Shown: positions 28,489-36,393 of the stretch, in pieces
Layout: the number at the start of each line of letters is the position of its first letter
How positions within the stretch are numbered: position 1 is the first letter of the stretch
Assembly: GCA_900315165.1 (NCBI GenBank)
Contig: OMXZ01000004.1
Span: 1-64,000, forward strand
DNA length: 64,000 bases
Direction of reading: 5' to 3'
Source of the DNA: an uncultured Actinomycetes bacterium
GTDB lineage: Bacteria; Actinomycetota; Coriobacteriia; Coriobacteriales; Atopobiaceae
Notes under the pieces: generated by a model
Told to the model about the DNA's origin: nothing
What the model saw: the letters and a program-made list of their open reading frames with translations, nothing else
The model's database searches: none
Position numbers and translations under genes: made by a program

Positions 28489-29140
28489 GGACAAGAAGGG
28501 CGGGATGGCCAAAAGCCCGGTGTACACCAAGTACCAGCTTGACGAGATCGACCGTCTCGAGACCGCGCTTGCAGATCATATGGAGCAGGCGAAACCGAGG
28601 CGTTATGCCCACTCGCTCTCGGTCGCCAAGACGGCGGAGTCGCTCGCGATGGTCTACGGGGCAGACCCCTATCAGGCCCGCTGCGCCGGCATCTTGCATG
28701 ATTGGTGCAAGGTCGCAAACAACGAGGAGCAGATGCGGCGAGCCTCGGAACTCGGCATCGACCTCGGTGTCGAGATGAGGCTGGTCGCGAACCTCCTCCA
28801 CGGCATCATCGCGGCCCGCGAGTTGCCCGCGCGATTCCCGGAGCTGCCCGCCGAGGTCTGGCAGGCGATAGAGCGCCATACGACCGGTGCCGCCGATATG
28901 TCGCCCCTCGACATGGTCCTCTTCGTGGCGGACGGTATCGAGCCCCTGCGCCCGTCGACCCCGGGCATCGAGAAGACCCGGGCCATGGTCGGCAAGGCCT
29001 CGCTTGACGAGCTGTACTGGGAGTCCTTCACGGGCGGCATCGTTTATGTGCTCGAGACGGGCCGCTACCTCTACCCGGGGACGCTCGAGATCTACAACGC
29101 CCATGCGCTGGCAGGCACAAAGCCCCGCGGCGGGGTATGA
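28475..29140 (+). CDS. yqeK: YqeK-type HD hydrolase (diadenosine tetraphosphatase)
   Basis: HD-domain metallohydrolase. YqeK homologues cleave Ap4A symmetrically to ADP. Visible ligands are His in RRYAHSLSVAKTAE, the HD pair in GILHDWCK, a further His in NLLHGIIAARE, and the ERHTTG and VLFVADGIEP segments. Length 221 is a little longer than the B. subtilis protein because of a basic N-terminal extension (MGKHRDKKGGMAKS). The start at 28475 lies inside nadD and is preceded by GAGAGGGGCGG. Confidence 0.9.
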   Translation: MGKHRDKKGGMAKSPVYTKYQLDEIDRLETALADHMEQAKPRRYAHSLSVAKTAESLAMVYGADPYQARCAGILHDWCKVANNEEQMRRASELGIDLGVEMRLVANLLHGIIAARELPARFPELPAEVWQAIERHTTGAADMSPLDMVLFVADGIEPLRPSTPGIEKTRAMVGKASLDELYWESFTGGIVYVLETGRYLYPGTLEIYNAHALAGTKPRGGV

Positions 29141-29175
29141 TGGAGTCACTGTAGACAGTCGGAAGGAACCACTAC

Positions 29176-29550
29176 ATGGCAGCGACCCCCCTCGAGCTCG
29201 CGCGCACGGCCGCGATGGCGGCAGACGACAAAAAGGCCACGGACATCGTGGCGATCGACCTATCAGGGGAATCAGATGTCTGCGACTATTTCGTGATCTG
29301 CACGGTCGCGAACAAACCTCAGGCCGATGCCGTGCTCGACGCCGTCGAGGAGAAGGTCCGCCTCAACTGCAACGAGAAGCCCCTCTCTGTGGAGGGCCGG
29401 GCCGGCTCAAACTGGACGCTTCTCGACTACGGCGCGGTCGTCGTGCATGTCTTCCGCCCGGAGGCGCGCGATTACTTCCGCCTCGAGAGCCTCTGGGGGG
29501 ATGCGCCCCGTGTGGACCTCGGGCTCGAGGGCGCCGCACAGCCCGAATAA
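29176..29550 (+). CDS. rsfS: Ribosomal silencing factor RsfS
   Basis: Binds uL14 and blocks subunit joining under starvation. The 124-residue protein has the family core: DDKKATDIVAIDLSGES, DYFVICTVANKPQADAVLDAV, EGRAGSNWTLLDYGAVVVHVFRPEARDYFRLESLWGD split over two helices. The ATG at 29176 follows GGAAGGAACC. It ends the obgE-proB-nadD-yqeK-rsfS block, with dinB 18 bases downstream. Confidence 0.95.
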   Translation: MAATPLELARTAAMAADDKKATDIVAIDLSGESDVCDYFVICTVANKPQADAVLDAVEEKVRLNCNEKPLSVEGRAGSNWTLLDYGAVVVHVFRPEARDYFRLESLWGDAPRVDLGLEGAAQPE

Positions 29551-29568
29551 GCCCTGCGCCTGCAGAGC

Positions 29569-30840
29569 ATGGATGACGCCTCGACAAACCGCTTCGGCCT
29601 TTCCGCCATCGACTGGCGCGGTCCGGCCATAGGGCTGCTCGACCTCGATGCCTTCTTTGCCTCGGTCGAGCAGCTTGACCATCCCGAATGGCGCGGCAAG
29701 CCCGTGATCGTGGGCGGGTCGTCGCAGCACCGCGGCGTCGTGTCGACCGCTTCCTACGAGGCGCGTGAATACGGGGTGCATTCCGCGATGCCGAGCTATC
29801 AGGCCGAGCGGCTGTGCCCAGATGCCATATGGACGCACGGGCATTATGCGCGCTATCGCGAGCTTTCGGACCGGGTCATGGGGTTTCTGGTGGAGGAGAC
29901 CCCGCGCGTGCAGCAGGTGTCGATCGACGAGGCCTTCTTCGACGTGACCCCGGGACGCTACTCGCGTGAGAACCCCGTCGACATCTGCCAACGCATCCAA
30001 CGGATGGTGTCCGAGATCGGTATCACCTGCTCCATCGGCATCGGTGCCAACAAGACGGTCGCAAAGATAGCCTCCGAGCGTGACAAGCCACGTGGGCTCA
30101 CGGTGGTACTGCCCGGTACCGAGGCATCGTTTTTGGCGCCCCTGCCGGTGCGCGCCATGAGCGGCATCGGAGGCGCGACCGAGCAGAGGCTCGAGGAGCT
30201 TGGCATCCATACCCTGGGCGAGCTCGCGGCACAGGATCCCGACGAGATGGGCCGCGTGTTCGGCGTCGCTGGCCCTCGCATGGTCGAGCGGGCGGCAGGG
30301 CGCGAGACCAGCCGGGTGGCGGACCGGTACGAGCCGGATGAGGTCAAGTCCGTCTCGAACGAGCGGACGTTCTCCCGAGACCTGACTTCCGCCGAGGAGG
30401 TTCGGGCTGCCGTCCGTCATGTTGCCGCACTGACAGGGGCCCGACTGCGCAAGAAGGGTCTCAAGGGCGGTGAGGTGACTCTCAAGCTCAAGTTCGACTA
30501 CAGCCATACGCGGACCGCACAGTGCCCGTTGCCTGCGCCGACGGACGACGAGCATATCTTCGGGGAGGCCGCGCTCGAGCTCCTCGACTCGGTATGGAGA
30601 GAGGGTACACCGGTACGTCTCGTGGGTGTCGGGGTGAGCGGTTTCGGCGCTTCGCGTCCGCAACAGCTGTCGCTTTTCGGGGATGACGGCGAGGGCGGGG
30701 CAACGGAGACGCACCGCGACCTCCGAAGCCTGTCGGTCGCGACAGACCGGGTCAGGGAAAAATTCGGAAAAGACGCCGTCGCCTACGGCCATGACCTGCG
30801 CTTCAGGGGCGAGGGGTCCTCGCGCGACCTCAGAGGGTGA
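29569..30840 (+). CDS. dinB: DNA polymerase IV (Y family)
   Basis: Error-prone translesion polymerase. Palm and finger motifs are LLDLDAFFASVEQ, VSTASYEAREYGVHSAMP and QVSIDEAFFDV with the catalytic acidic residues, followed by GIGANKTVAKIASERDKP and the little-finger domain. The C-terminal part carries QLSLF, a canonical sliding-clamp binding motif, and then a further 60 residues. Length 423. The start at 29569 has a weak ribosome site, so it may depend on translation of rsfS. The end overlaps the convergent histidine kinase gene by 11 bases. No LexA-type site was recognised upstream. Confidence 0.93.
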   Translation: MDDASTNRFGLSAIDWRGPAIGLLDLDAFFASVEQLDHPEWRGKPVIVGGSSQHRGVVSTASYEAREYGVHSAMPSYQAERLCPDAIWTHGHYARYRELSDRVMGFLVEETPRVQQVSIDEAFFDVTPGRYSRENPVDICQRIQRMVSEIGITCSIGIGANKTVAKIASERDKPRGLTVVLPGTEASFLAPLPVRAMSGIGGATEQRLEELGIHTLGELAAQDPDEMGRVFGVAGPRMVERAAGRETSRVADRYEPDEVKSVSNERTFSRDLTSAEEVRAAVRHVAALTGARLRKKGLKGGEVTLKLKFDYSHTRTAQCPLPAPTDDEHIFGEAALELLDSVWREGTPVRLVGVGVSGFGASRPQQLSLFGDDGEGGATETHRDLRSLSVATDRVREKFGKDAVAYGHDLRFRGEGSSRDLRG

Positions 30841-32065
30841 CCGTGAAGGTTGTGCCATCCGCATCGTTACTTGTCGCGGATATCGTGCCCCCGTGCGCCT
30901 CGGCGATTCCCTTCGCGATGGCCAGCCCGAGGCCGAAGCCGCCGGTCTGTCTGCTGCGCGCCGCGTCGGAACGGTAGAAGCGGTCGAAGACGTGGGCGAG
31001 GTCCTCGGGCGGGATTGCGGCGCCGCGGTTGTTGACGGTGAGCGCGCGTCCGCCGCCCTTGCGGAAGAGGCGTACGGTCACGGTCGTCCGCGGCGCCGCG
31101 TATTTGATTGCGTTGTCAATCAGGATGCGTACCAGGCGATCGAGCCAGTCGCGGTCGCCGTCGATATGGATGTCTCCCTCGACCTGAGCGTCGAGCGTGC
31201 AATCATGTTCGAAGGCCATGGCGTCGAACTCGAGGGCGGCCGTCTCGACCATGTCGGAGAGGTCCACGTCCGTCTTGCGCATGGCGTCTGCGTCGCCCGC
31301 CTTGGTCTCGTCGGTGCGGGCGAGCTCGAGGAGGTCGGTCACGAGGCCCTGCATCTGGCCCGCGGCGTCGACCGACCCGTTCACCCAGCGGCGGTCGTCG
31401 GCGGGAAGCCCCGGGTCCCTCTGAAGGATGCCCAGATTAGCCGTGATAACCGCGAGGGGGGTCTTGAGCTCATGGCTCGCGTCGGCCACGAATCGGCGCT
31501 GCTGCTCCCAGGCCGCGCCGACCGGACGGAGCGCCCAAGAAGAGAGAAACCAGGCGATTACGAAGAGGACGGCGAGCGCGACGGCGAGAGCGATGACGCT
31601 GCTTGCCGCCTGGCTCTCGAGCGAGCCCTCCACATCGGAGGTATCGGCGATGGCGATGAGCATGCCCCCGGTGGACGTTGTGCGCGACGCCCATGCGACA
31701 TGCGCGTCCTTTAGGCGGCCGCTCGTGGCGTCCGAGGAGAGCGCCGCTGCGGTCACGTCGGAAAGAACGGCCTCGTCGACGGATGCGCTGCTGTCGCTTG
31801 CTGCCAATACCAGGCCGGACACATCCACGCTGACCTTAGCCACCAGACGGGCGCTCCGGCCCGCGCCGTCCTGGCTGATGGGCGCGCGTCCGATTACGGG
31901 TATGAAACCGTCCTCCTCGTCAAGCGACATCTCGAGGTCGTGGTCCACCTGGGACCATTGCATGGTGTAGTTGCGCCAGTAGGAGAAGGCGAGCACGAAG
32001 ACGAGCACGGCGCCGACCAGCGTCATCACGATGGCGACGAATTTGCGCCTGAGCGAACCGATCAC
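30830..32065 (-). CDS. Sensor histidine kinase (OmpR-class partner)
   Basis: Membrane sensor of a two-component system. Two spans (about residues 10-31 and 157-180) flank an extracytoplasmic sensor of about 125 residues with no recognised domain. The H-box ADASHELKTPLAVI holds the phosphorylated His, followed by the N-box RILIDNAIKYAAP, an F-box-like DRFYRSDAARS and the G-box GGFGLGLAIAKGIAEAHGG. No clear HAMP domain separates the second span from the H-box. The GTG at 32065 is three bases after the response regulator stop, so the pair is co-transcribed. The signal is unknown. Confidence 0.9.
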   Translation of the reverse strand: MIGSLRRKFVAIVMTLVGAVLVFVLAFSYWRNYTMQWSQVDHDLEMSLDEEDGFIPVIGRAPISQDGAGRSARLVAKVSVDVSGLVLAASDSSASVDEAVLSDVTAAALSSDATSGRLKDAHVAWASRTTSTGGMLIAIADTSDVEGSLESQAASSVIALAVALAVLFVIAWFLSSWALRPVGAAWEQQRRFVADASHELKTPLAVITANLGILQRDPGLPADDRRWVNGSVDAAGQMQGLVTDLLELARTDETKAGDADAMRKTDVDLSDMVETAALEFDAMAFEHDCTLDAQVEGDIHIDGDRDWLDRLVRILIDNAIKYAAPRTTVTVRLFRKGGGRALTVNNRGAAIPPEDLAHVFDRFYRSDAARSRQTGGFGLGLAIAKGIAEAHGGTISATSNDADGTTFTVTL

Positions 32066-32068
32066 AGC

Positions 32069-32752
32069 CTACTCCAGGTAGCCGAGGTCTTCGAGGCGAT
32101 AGCCGAGCATGCGCAGCGTCGTGATGTGGACGCCGGAATGCAGGTGGTGGAGCTTTTTACGCAGGAAGCTCACATAAGCCTCCACGGAGTTCTCGGTCGC
32201 CTCCGAGCCTGTTCCCCAGACGCGGATGAGGAGGTCCCGCTTGGACAGGACGCGCGAGGTGCTTGCCATGAGCGTGCGCATGACCTCGAACTCCTTGGAG
32301 GAAAGGTGGGTCGAGCGCTCGCCGCAGGACAGGTCGTGCGTGGCCAGATCAAGCGAGAGGTCGCCGAAGGTCGCCACATCGAGCTGGACGTCTCCGGACC
32401 GTCTGGTGAGGGCGCGCAGGCGGGCGAGGAGCTCGTCGTTTTCGAAGGGCTTGGTCATATAGTCATCCGCGCCGGCGTCCAGGCCCGTGACCTTGTCGCT
32501 TGTGGCGGTCCGAGCGGTCAGAAGGAGGACTGGCGTGGAATCTCCCGCGTGGCGCAGGTCCCGCACGATCTCGATGCCGTCTTTTTTCGGCAGCATGATA
32601 TCGAGGACCAGGGCATCGAAACTTCCGGTCTCGGCGAGCCGGGAGCCCATGTCGCCGTCATAGGCCACCTCGGTGCGGTAGCCCGCGTCGTCGAGGATTT
32701 TGCAGATGGCGTCTGCGAGGTTGCGCTCGTCTTCGACTACGAGAATGTTCAT
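32069..32752 (-). CDS. OmpR/PhoB-family response regulator
   Basis: Transcription regulator paired with the adjacent kinase. The receiver domain (1-115) shows VVEDERNL, the phospho-acceptor Asp in DALVLDIMLPKKDG, Thr in VLLLTARTA and Lys in DYMTKPFEN. The C-terminal winged helix (about 125-225) has LSSKEFEVMRTLM, VLSKRDLLIRVWG and NSVEAYVSFLRKKL. I chose the ATG at 32752 because AGGAGG lies six bases upstream; the GTG at 32758 abuts the ribosome site. Direct repeats with 11-bp phasing lie just upstream and may be its own binding sites. Confidence 0.94.
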   Translation of the reverse strand: MNILVVEDERNLADAICKILDDAGYRTEVAYDGDMGSRLAETGSFDALVLDIMLPKKDGIEIVRDLRHAGDSTPVLLLTARTATSDKVTGLDAGADDYMTKPFENDELLARLRALTRRSGDVQLDVATFGDLSLDLATHDLSCGERSTHLSSKEFEVMRTLMASTSRVLSKRDLLIRVWGTGSEATENSVEAYVSFLRKKLHHLHSGVHITTLRMLGYRLEDLGYLE

Positions 32753-32776
32753 TTCCACCCTCCTTTTTCAGCTACC

Positions 32777-32814
32777 TTGAAATCCTACCGATTTGCGCTG
32801 AAAATCGCCTGAAA
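32777..32814 (-). promoter_or_regulatory. Phased direct repeats upstream of the response regulator
   Basis: On the leftward strand TTTCAG occurs at 32814-32809 and again at 32803-32798, exactly 11 bp apart, and TTTCAA follows at 32782-32777, 21 bp further. OmpR-family regulators bind such helically phased direct repeats, so this is a candidate autoregulatory operator. Confidence 0.45.
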
Positions 32815-32873
32815 TGCGTCCACCGGGCCGCCTGATGGGCGGTCGAACACCAATCTTCCACAAAAAACGCATC

Positions 32874-32901
32874 TTGATGGCGCGGCGGCGAGTCGTATAG
32901 T
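32874..32901 (+). promoter_or_regulatory. Promoter of the rpsP-trmD-glyQS operon
   Basis: TTGATG, 16-base spacer, TATAGT, about 83 bases before the TTG start of rpsP. This is good agreement with a vegetative promoter. Confidence 0.7.
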
Positions 32902-32983
32902 ATTTATTCGTTTGTGTGGCACTGCGGCGCGACCACTACGACCACTTTCATCCACGTGCGCCGCTCGTATGGAGGAGTTTTCA

Positions 32984-33340
32984 TTGGCAGTTAAGATTCG
33001 CCTGGCCCGTCATGGCGCCAAGAAGCGTCCGTATTACCGCGTCGTCGTCGCCGATGGCCGCATGCCCCGCGATGGCCGTTACATCGAGGAGGTCGGCCGA
33101 TACAACCCGCTGACCGAGCCCAAGACCATCCAGCTCGACCTCGAGAAGATCGACGAGTGGATCTCCAAGGGCGCCCAGCCCTCCAACACCGTCGCGCACC
33201 TCATCGACATTGCCCGCTCCGGCGCCCCCGCCCCCGAGAAGAAGCAGAAGCTCTCCAAGAAGGCCCAGGCCAAGGCAGCCGAGGCCAGGGAGGCAGCCGA
33301 GGCCGCAGCGGCCGAGGCGGCTGACCAGGGCGAGGAGTAG
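32984..33340 (+). CDS. rpsP: Small subunit ribosomal protein bS16
   Basis: Ribosomal protein of 118 residues with the diagnostic start [23 protein letters not shown]. The start codon is a TTG at 32984, decided by the GGAGGAG eight bases upstream and by homology; frames opened further upstream would add residues foreign to bS16. The usual length is 80-90; here the conserved part ends near residue 80 and a Lys/Ala/Glu-rich helical tail ([19 protein letters not shown]) follows. First gene of rpsP-khpA-rimM-trmD-lepB-glyQ-glyS. Confidence 0.96.
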   Translation: MAVKIRLARHGAKKRPYYRVVVADGRMPRDGRYIEEVGRYNPLTEPKTIQLDLEKIDEWISKGAQPSNTVAHLIDIARSGAPAPEKKQKLSKKAQAKAAEAREAAEAAAAEAADQGEE

Positions 33341-33343
33341 CCG

Positions 33344-33643
33344 ATGGCCGGCGAGTACGCCGACGACGCCACCGAGACGGACGACGAGACCGTCGAGCTT
33401 CCCTCAGACAAGGTCGCCGACCTTGTCGAGTACATCGTCTGTGGACTGGTGGCCGACGAGGACGCCGTGTCGCTCGATGTGACCGATCGTGAGGGAGGGG
33501 CCCTTATCGAGGTGAGCTGCGCCGAGGAGGATGCCGGGCGCATCATCGGCAAGCGCGGCCGCACCATCAAGGCCATCCGCACGCTTGCTCGGGCACTCGG
33601 CTCGCGCGTCGGAACCTCTGTCGAGGTGGAGGTCGCGGAATAG
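33344..33643 (+). CDS. khpA: KH-domain RNA-binding protein KhpA
   Basis: Small KH protein (99 residues) of the YlqC/KhpA family, found between rpsP and rimM in many Gram-positives. In other species it forms a complex with KhpB/Jag and affects mRNAs and cell size. The GxxG loop is GKRG in GRIIGKRGRTIKAIRTLARAL. The first 25 residues are an acidic extension (Asp/Glu/Thr). The ATG lies 4 bases after rpsP, and its last base overlaps the GTG of rimM. Confidence 0.92.
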   Translation: MAGEYADDATETDDETVELPSDKVADLVEYIVCGLVADEDAVSLDVTDREGGALIEVSCAEEDAGRIIGKRGRTIKAIRTLARALGSRVGTSVEVEVAE

Positions 33644-34161
33644 TGCAGCGCAGGCGCTGGCGCCTTGTCGCGCGTGTGGTGAAAACACATGGCAGGAAGG
33701 GGGAGGTCGTGGTCACACCTGTCCACGGCCTCCCCGCTTTGCTTTCCGAGGGCATGCAGGTCGCCTGTGTGCCCCCGCAGCTCTCTCGGGACAGGTTCCA
33801 TACCGTGATAGACGTCGAGACAGGGGGCGGCTCCGGCGAGCTCGTCTCGCTGTCCGGTGTGAACGACCTCAACGGCGCGCGGGCGCTTGTCGGGTCGTCG
33901 GTTCTGGCGCCCGAGGACGAGCTTCCCGACGAGGTGCGTATCGAGGGGCCCGAGACCTGGATAGGCCGCACCGTGAGTGACCGGCGCCTCGGCAGCCTCG
34001 GGGAGATCGTCGAGGTCATGGTAGGGCGAGCAAATGATGTCTGGGCGGTCGCGGGGCCCTATGGCGAGGTGCTCGTGCCTGTGGTCGGCGAGTTTATCGT
34101 CGGGGTCCCCGAGGACGGCGACATAGAGGTCGATTTGCCCGACGGGCTCGTCGAGGGATAG
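33643..34161 (+). CDS. rimM: Ribosome maturation factor RimM
   Basis: Assists maturation of the 30S head by binding uS19. The N-terminal RimM barrel (ARVVKTHGRKGEVVV) and the C-terminal PRC-barrel-like part (TWIGRTVSDRRLGSLGEIVEVM, VLVPVVGEFIVGV) are both present. Length 172 is typical. It starts with GTG overlapping the khpA stop by one base and precedes trmD, its usual neighbour. Confidence 0.93.
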   Translation: MQRRRWRLVARVVKTHGRKGEVVVTPVHGLPALLSEGMQVACVPPQLSRDRFHTVIDVETGGGSGELVSLSGVNDLNGARALVGSSVLAPEDELPDEVRIEGPETWIGRTVSDRRLGSLGEIVEVMVGRANDVWAVAGPYGEVLVPVVGEFIVGVPEDGDIEVDLPDGLVEG

Positions 34162-34169
34162 GGGAGGCC

Positions 34170-34904
34170 GTGCGTATCGAGACCCTGTCCGTCTTTCCTG
34201 AGGTGTTCGCTCCCTATATGGATGCCTCTATGATGGGACGTGCCCAAAAGAAGGACCTGCTCGACTTCGAGTCTTATGACCTGCGCGACTGGACGCATGA
34301 CCGCCATCGTACGGTGGATGATGCGCCCTTCGGCGGGGGACAGGGCATGCTCATGAAGCCCGAGCCGATTTTCGAGGCGGTTCGCGACATCGCATCGCGG
34401 CAGGAGGGCCGTCCGCACGTGATCTTCTTCTCGCCCTGCGGCAAGAGATTCGACGAAGACGTTGCCCGCAGGCTCTCGCATGAAGATCGCATACTTTTCG
34501 TCTGCGGACACTACGAGGGTATGGACGAGCGTTGCTATAAGCTTGCTGACGAGACGCTCTCCATCGGCGATTACGTGCTCACGGGTGGCGAGCTCGCCGC
34601 GATGGTCGTGACCGATGCTGTGGTGCGTCTGATTCCGGGCGTGCTCGGGGACGAGGCGAGTGCGGAGGACGAGTCGTTTGCCGGAAACCTCCTGGAGTAC
34701 GAGCAATACACCCGCCCCGCGATCTTTGAGGGCATGGCGGTTCCAGACGTCCTCCTGTCGGGGGACCATGGGGCGGTCGACGCCTGGAGGAGAGCCAACC
34801 AGATCGAGCGTACGGCGCGCTGGCGCCCCGACTTGCTCGCGGCCGCCAACCTGACGGCGGAGGAGCGCGCGCGTCTTGAAGATGGGGGCGAGTGGTATGA
34901 ATAA
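34170..34904 (+). CDS. trmD: tRNA (guanine-N1)-methyltransferase TrmD
   Basis: Methylates G37 next to the anticodon using S-adenosylmethionine. The trefoil knot that binds the cofactor is visible in SIGDYVLTGGELAAMVVTDAVVR, preceded by VFFSP-like IFFSPCGKRFDE and CGHYEGMDERC. Length 244. It starts with GTG at 34170 after GGGAGGCC. The final codons overlap the lepB start by eight bases. Confidence 0.96.
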   Translation: MRIETLSVFPEVFAPYMDASMMGRAQKKDLLDFESYDLRDWTHDRHRTVDDAPFGGGQGMLMKPEPIFEAVRDIASRQEGRPHVIFFSPCGKRFDEDVARRLSHEDRILFVCGHYEGMDERCYKLADETLSIGDYVLTGGELAAMVVTDAVVRLIPGVLGDEASAEDESFAGNLLEYEQYTRPAIFEGMAVPDVLLSGDHGAVDAWRRANQIERTARWRPDLLAAANLTAEERARLEDGGEWYE

Positions 34905-35463
34905 GGAAGCAAAGGCCGAAGGACGACGTCTGCCCGGCTGGCTCGAGTGGGTGATCGTGTTCGCGGTCGCCATCATCGCGAGTCTGCTGATCCGCAGGTA
35001 CGTTGTAGAGTTCTACAAGGTGCCCTCGGGCTCGATGCTCGAGACGATCCAGGAGGGCGACTACCTCGTTGGCGAGAAGGTCAGCTATCGGTCACGCTCG
35101 CCGCAGGCGGGCGAGATCGTGACGTTCGACGACCCGGTCGGCAGCGGCTACACCCTCATCAAGAGGGTCATCGCAGTCGGCGGACAGACGGTGGACCTGC
35201 GGGACGGTATCGTGTATGTGGACGATGTCGCGCAGGAAGAGCCCTACACGTTGGGCAAGCCGAGCTATCCTCTCGACCAGCAGGCGCAGGGGGCGAACGT
35301 GAGCTTTCCCTACACGGTGCCGGAGGGGTACCTTTGGGTTATGGGCGACAACCGCACCAATTCGCTCGACTCGCGCTATTTCGGAGCGATTCCCGAGTCG
35401 AGTGTGACCTCGCGGGCGGTTTGGACATATTGGCCGCCCTCGAGCTGGGGCTCGATGGAGTGA
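34897..35463 (+). CDS. lepB: Signal peptidase I
   Basis: Membrane serine protease that removes signal peptides from secreted proteins. One N-terminal span (EWVIVFAVAIIASLLIRRYVV) anchors the catalytic domain outside. The catalytic Ser is in VPSGSMLETI and the Lys in YTLIKRVIAVGG; the MGDNRTNSLDSR box closes the fold. Length 188. The ATG at 34897 overlaps trmD. Its place in a ribosomal/tRNA operon upstream of glyQ suggests co-expression with growth. Confidence 0.94.
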   Translation: MNKEAKAEGRRLPGWLEWVIVFAVAIIASLLIRRYVVEFYKVPSGSMLETIQEGDYLVGEKVSYRSRSPQAGEIVTFDDPVGSGYTLIKRVIAVGGQTVDLRDGIVYVDDVAQEEPYTLGKPSYPLDQQAQGANVSFPYTVPEGYLWVMGDNRTNSLDSRYFGAIPESSVTSRAVWTYWPPSSWGSME

Positions 35464-35481
35464 GAGAAAGGCAAAAGGAAG

Positions 35482-36393
35482 ATGGACAAGACACCGCTTA
35501 CCTTCCAGGACATGATCTTGGAGCTCGAGCATTACTGGGCGGGCAAGGGATGCACCGTGATGCAGCCCTACGACAGCGAGGTCGGTGCCGGTACCTTCCA
35601 CACCGCGACGACCCTGCGCAGCCTGGGCCCCGCGGCCTGGCGCACCTGCTATCCGCAGCCGTGCCGCAGGCCCGCCGACGGCCGCTACGGCGAGAATCCC
35701 AACCGCATGCAGCACTACTACCAGTTCCAGGTCCTCATCAAGCCGAGCCCCGCCGATTCGCAGGAGCTCTACCTGGGGTCGCTCGCGGCGATCGGACTCG
35801 ACCCCGACGAGCACGACGTCCGTTTCGTCGAGGACGACTGGGAGAGCCCGACACTGGGCGCCTGGGGCCTCGGCTGGGAGGTCTGGATGGACGGCATGGA
35901 GGTCACCCAGTTCACCTACTTCCAGCAGGTGGGCGGCCTCGAGGTCGACCCCGTCCCCGTCGAGATCACCTACGGCCTCGAGCGCATCGCCATGTACGCC
36001 CAGGGGGTCGATTCGGTATACGACCTCGTCTGGTCTTACCTTCCCGACGGCACGCCCATGACCTACGGCGACGTTTTCCTCGAGAACGAGCGCGAGTTCT
36101 CCGCCTACAACTTCGAGGTCGCCAACGTCGAGATGATGCGCCAGAAGTTCGACGACTACGAGCGCGAGTGCCACGCCTGCCTCGACCGCAAGCTGCCGCT
36201 GCCCGCCTACGACTGCGTCATGAAGTGCAGCCACGCATTCAACCTGCTCGACTCGCGCGGCGCCCTGTCCGCCGTCGAGCGCGCCAACTACATCCTGCGC
36301 GTCCGCGATGTGGCCAAGGCCTGCTGCGAGGCTTACCTCGCCGAGGTGGCGGGCAAGACGGACGCTGCGCCTGCGGAAGGGGAGGTGGCCTAA
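35482..36393 (+). CDS. glyQ: Glycyl-tRNA synthetase alpha subunit
   Basis: Catalytic subunit of the tetrameric bacterial GlyRS, class II. Motifs include [60 protein letters not shown] over two blocks, and [14 protein letters not shown]. Length 303. Many actinobacteria use the single-chain alpha-2 enzyme instead, so the two-subunit form is a useful taxonomic pointer. glyS begins immediately at the next base. Confidence 0.97.
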   Translation: MDKTPLTFQDMILELEHYWAGKGCTVMQPYDSEVGAGTFHTATTLRSLGPAAWRTCYPQPCRRPADGRYGENPNRMQHYYQFQVLIKPSPADSQELYLGSLAAIGLDPDEHDVRFVEDDWESPTLGAWGLGWEVWMDGMEVTQFTYFQQVGGLEVDPVPVEITYGLERIAMYAQGVDSVYDLVWSYLPDGTPMTYGDVFLENEREFSAYNFEVANVEMMRQKFDDYERECHACLDRKLPLPAYDCVMKCSHAFNLLDSRGALSAVERANYILRVRDVAKACCEAYLAEVAGKTDAAPAEGEVA

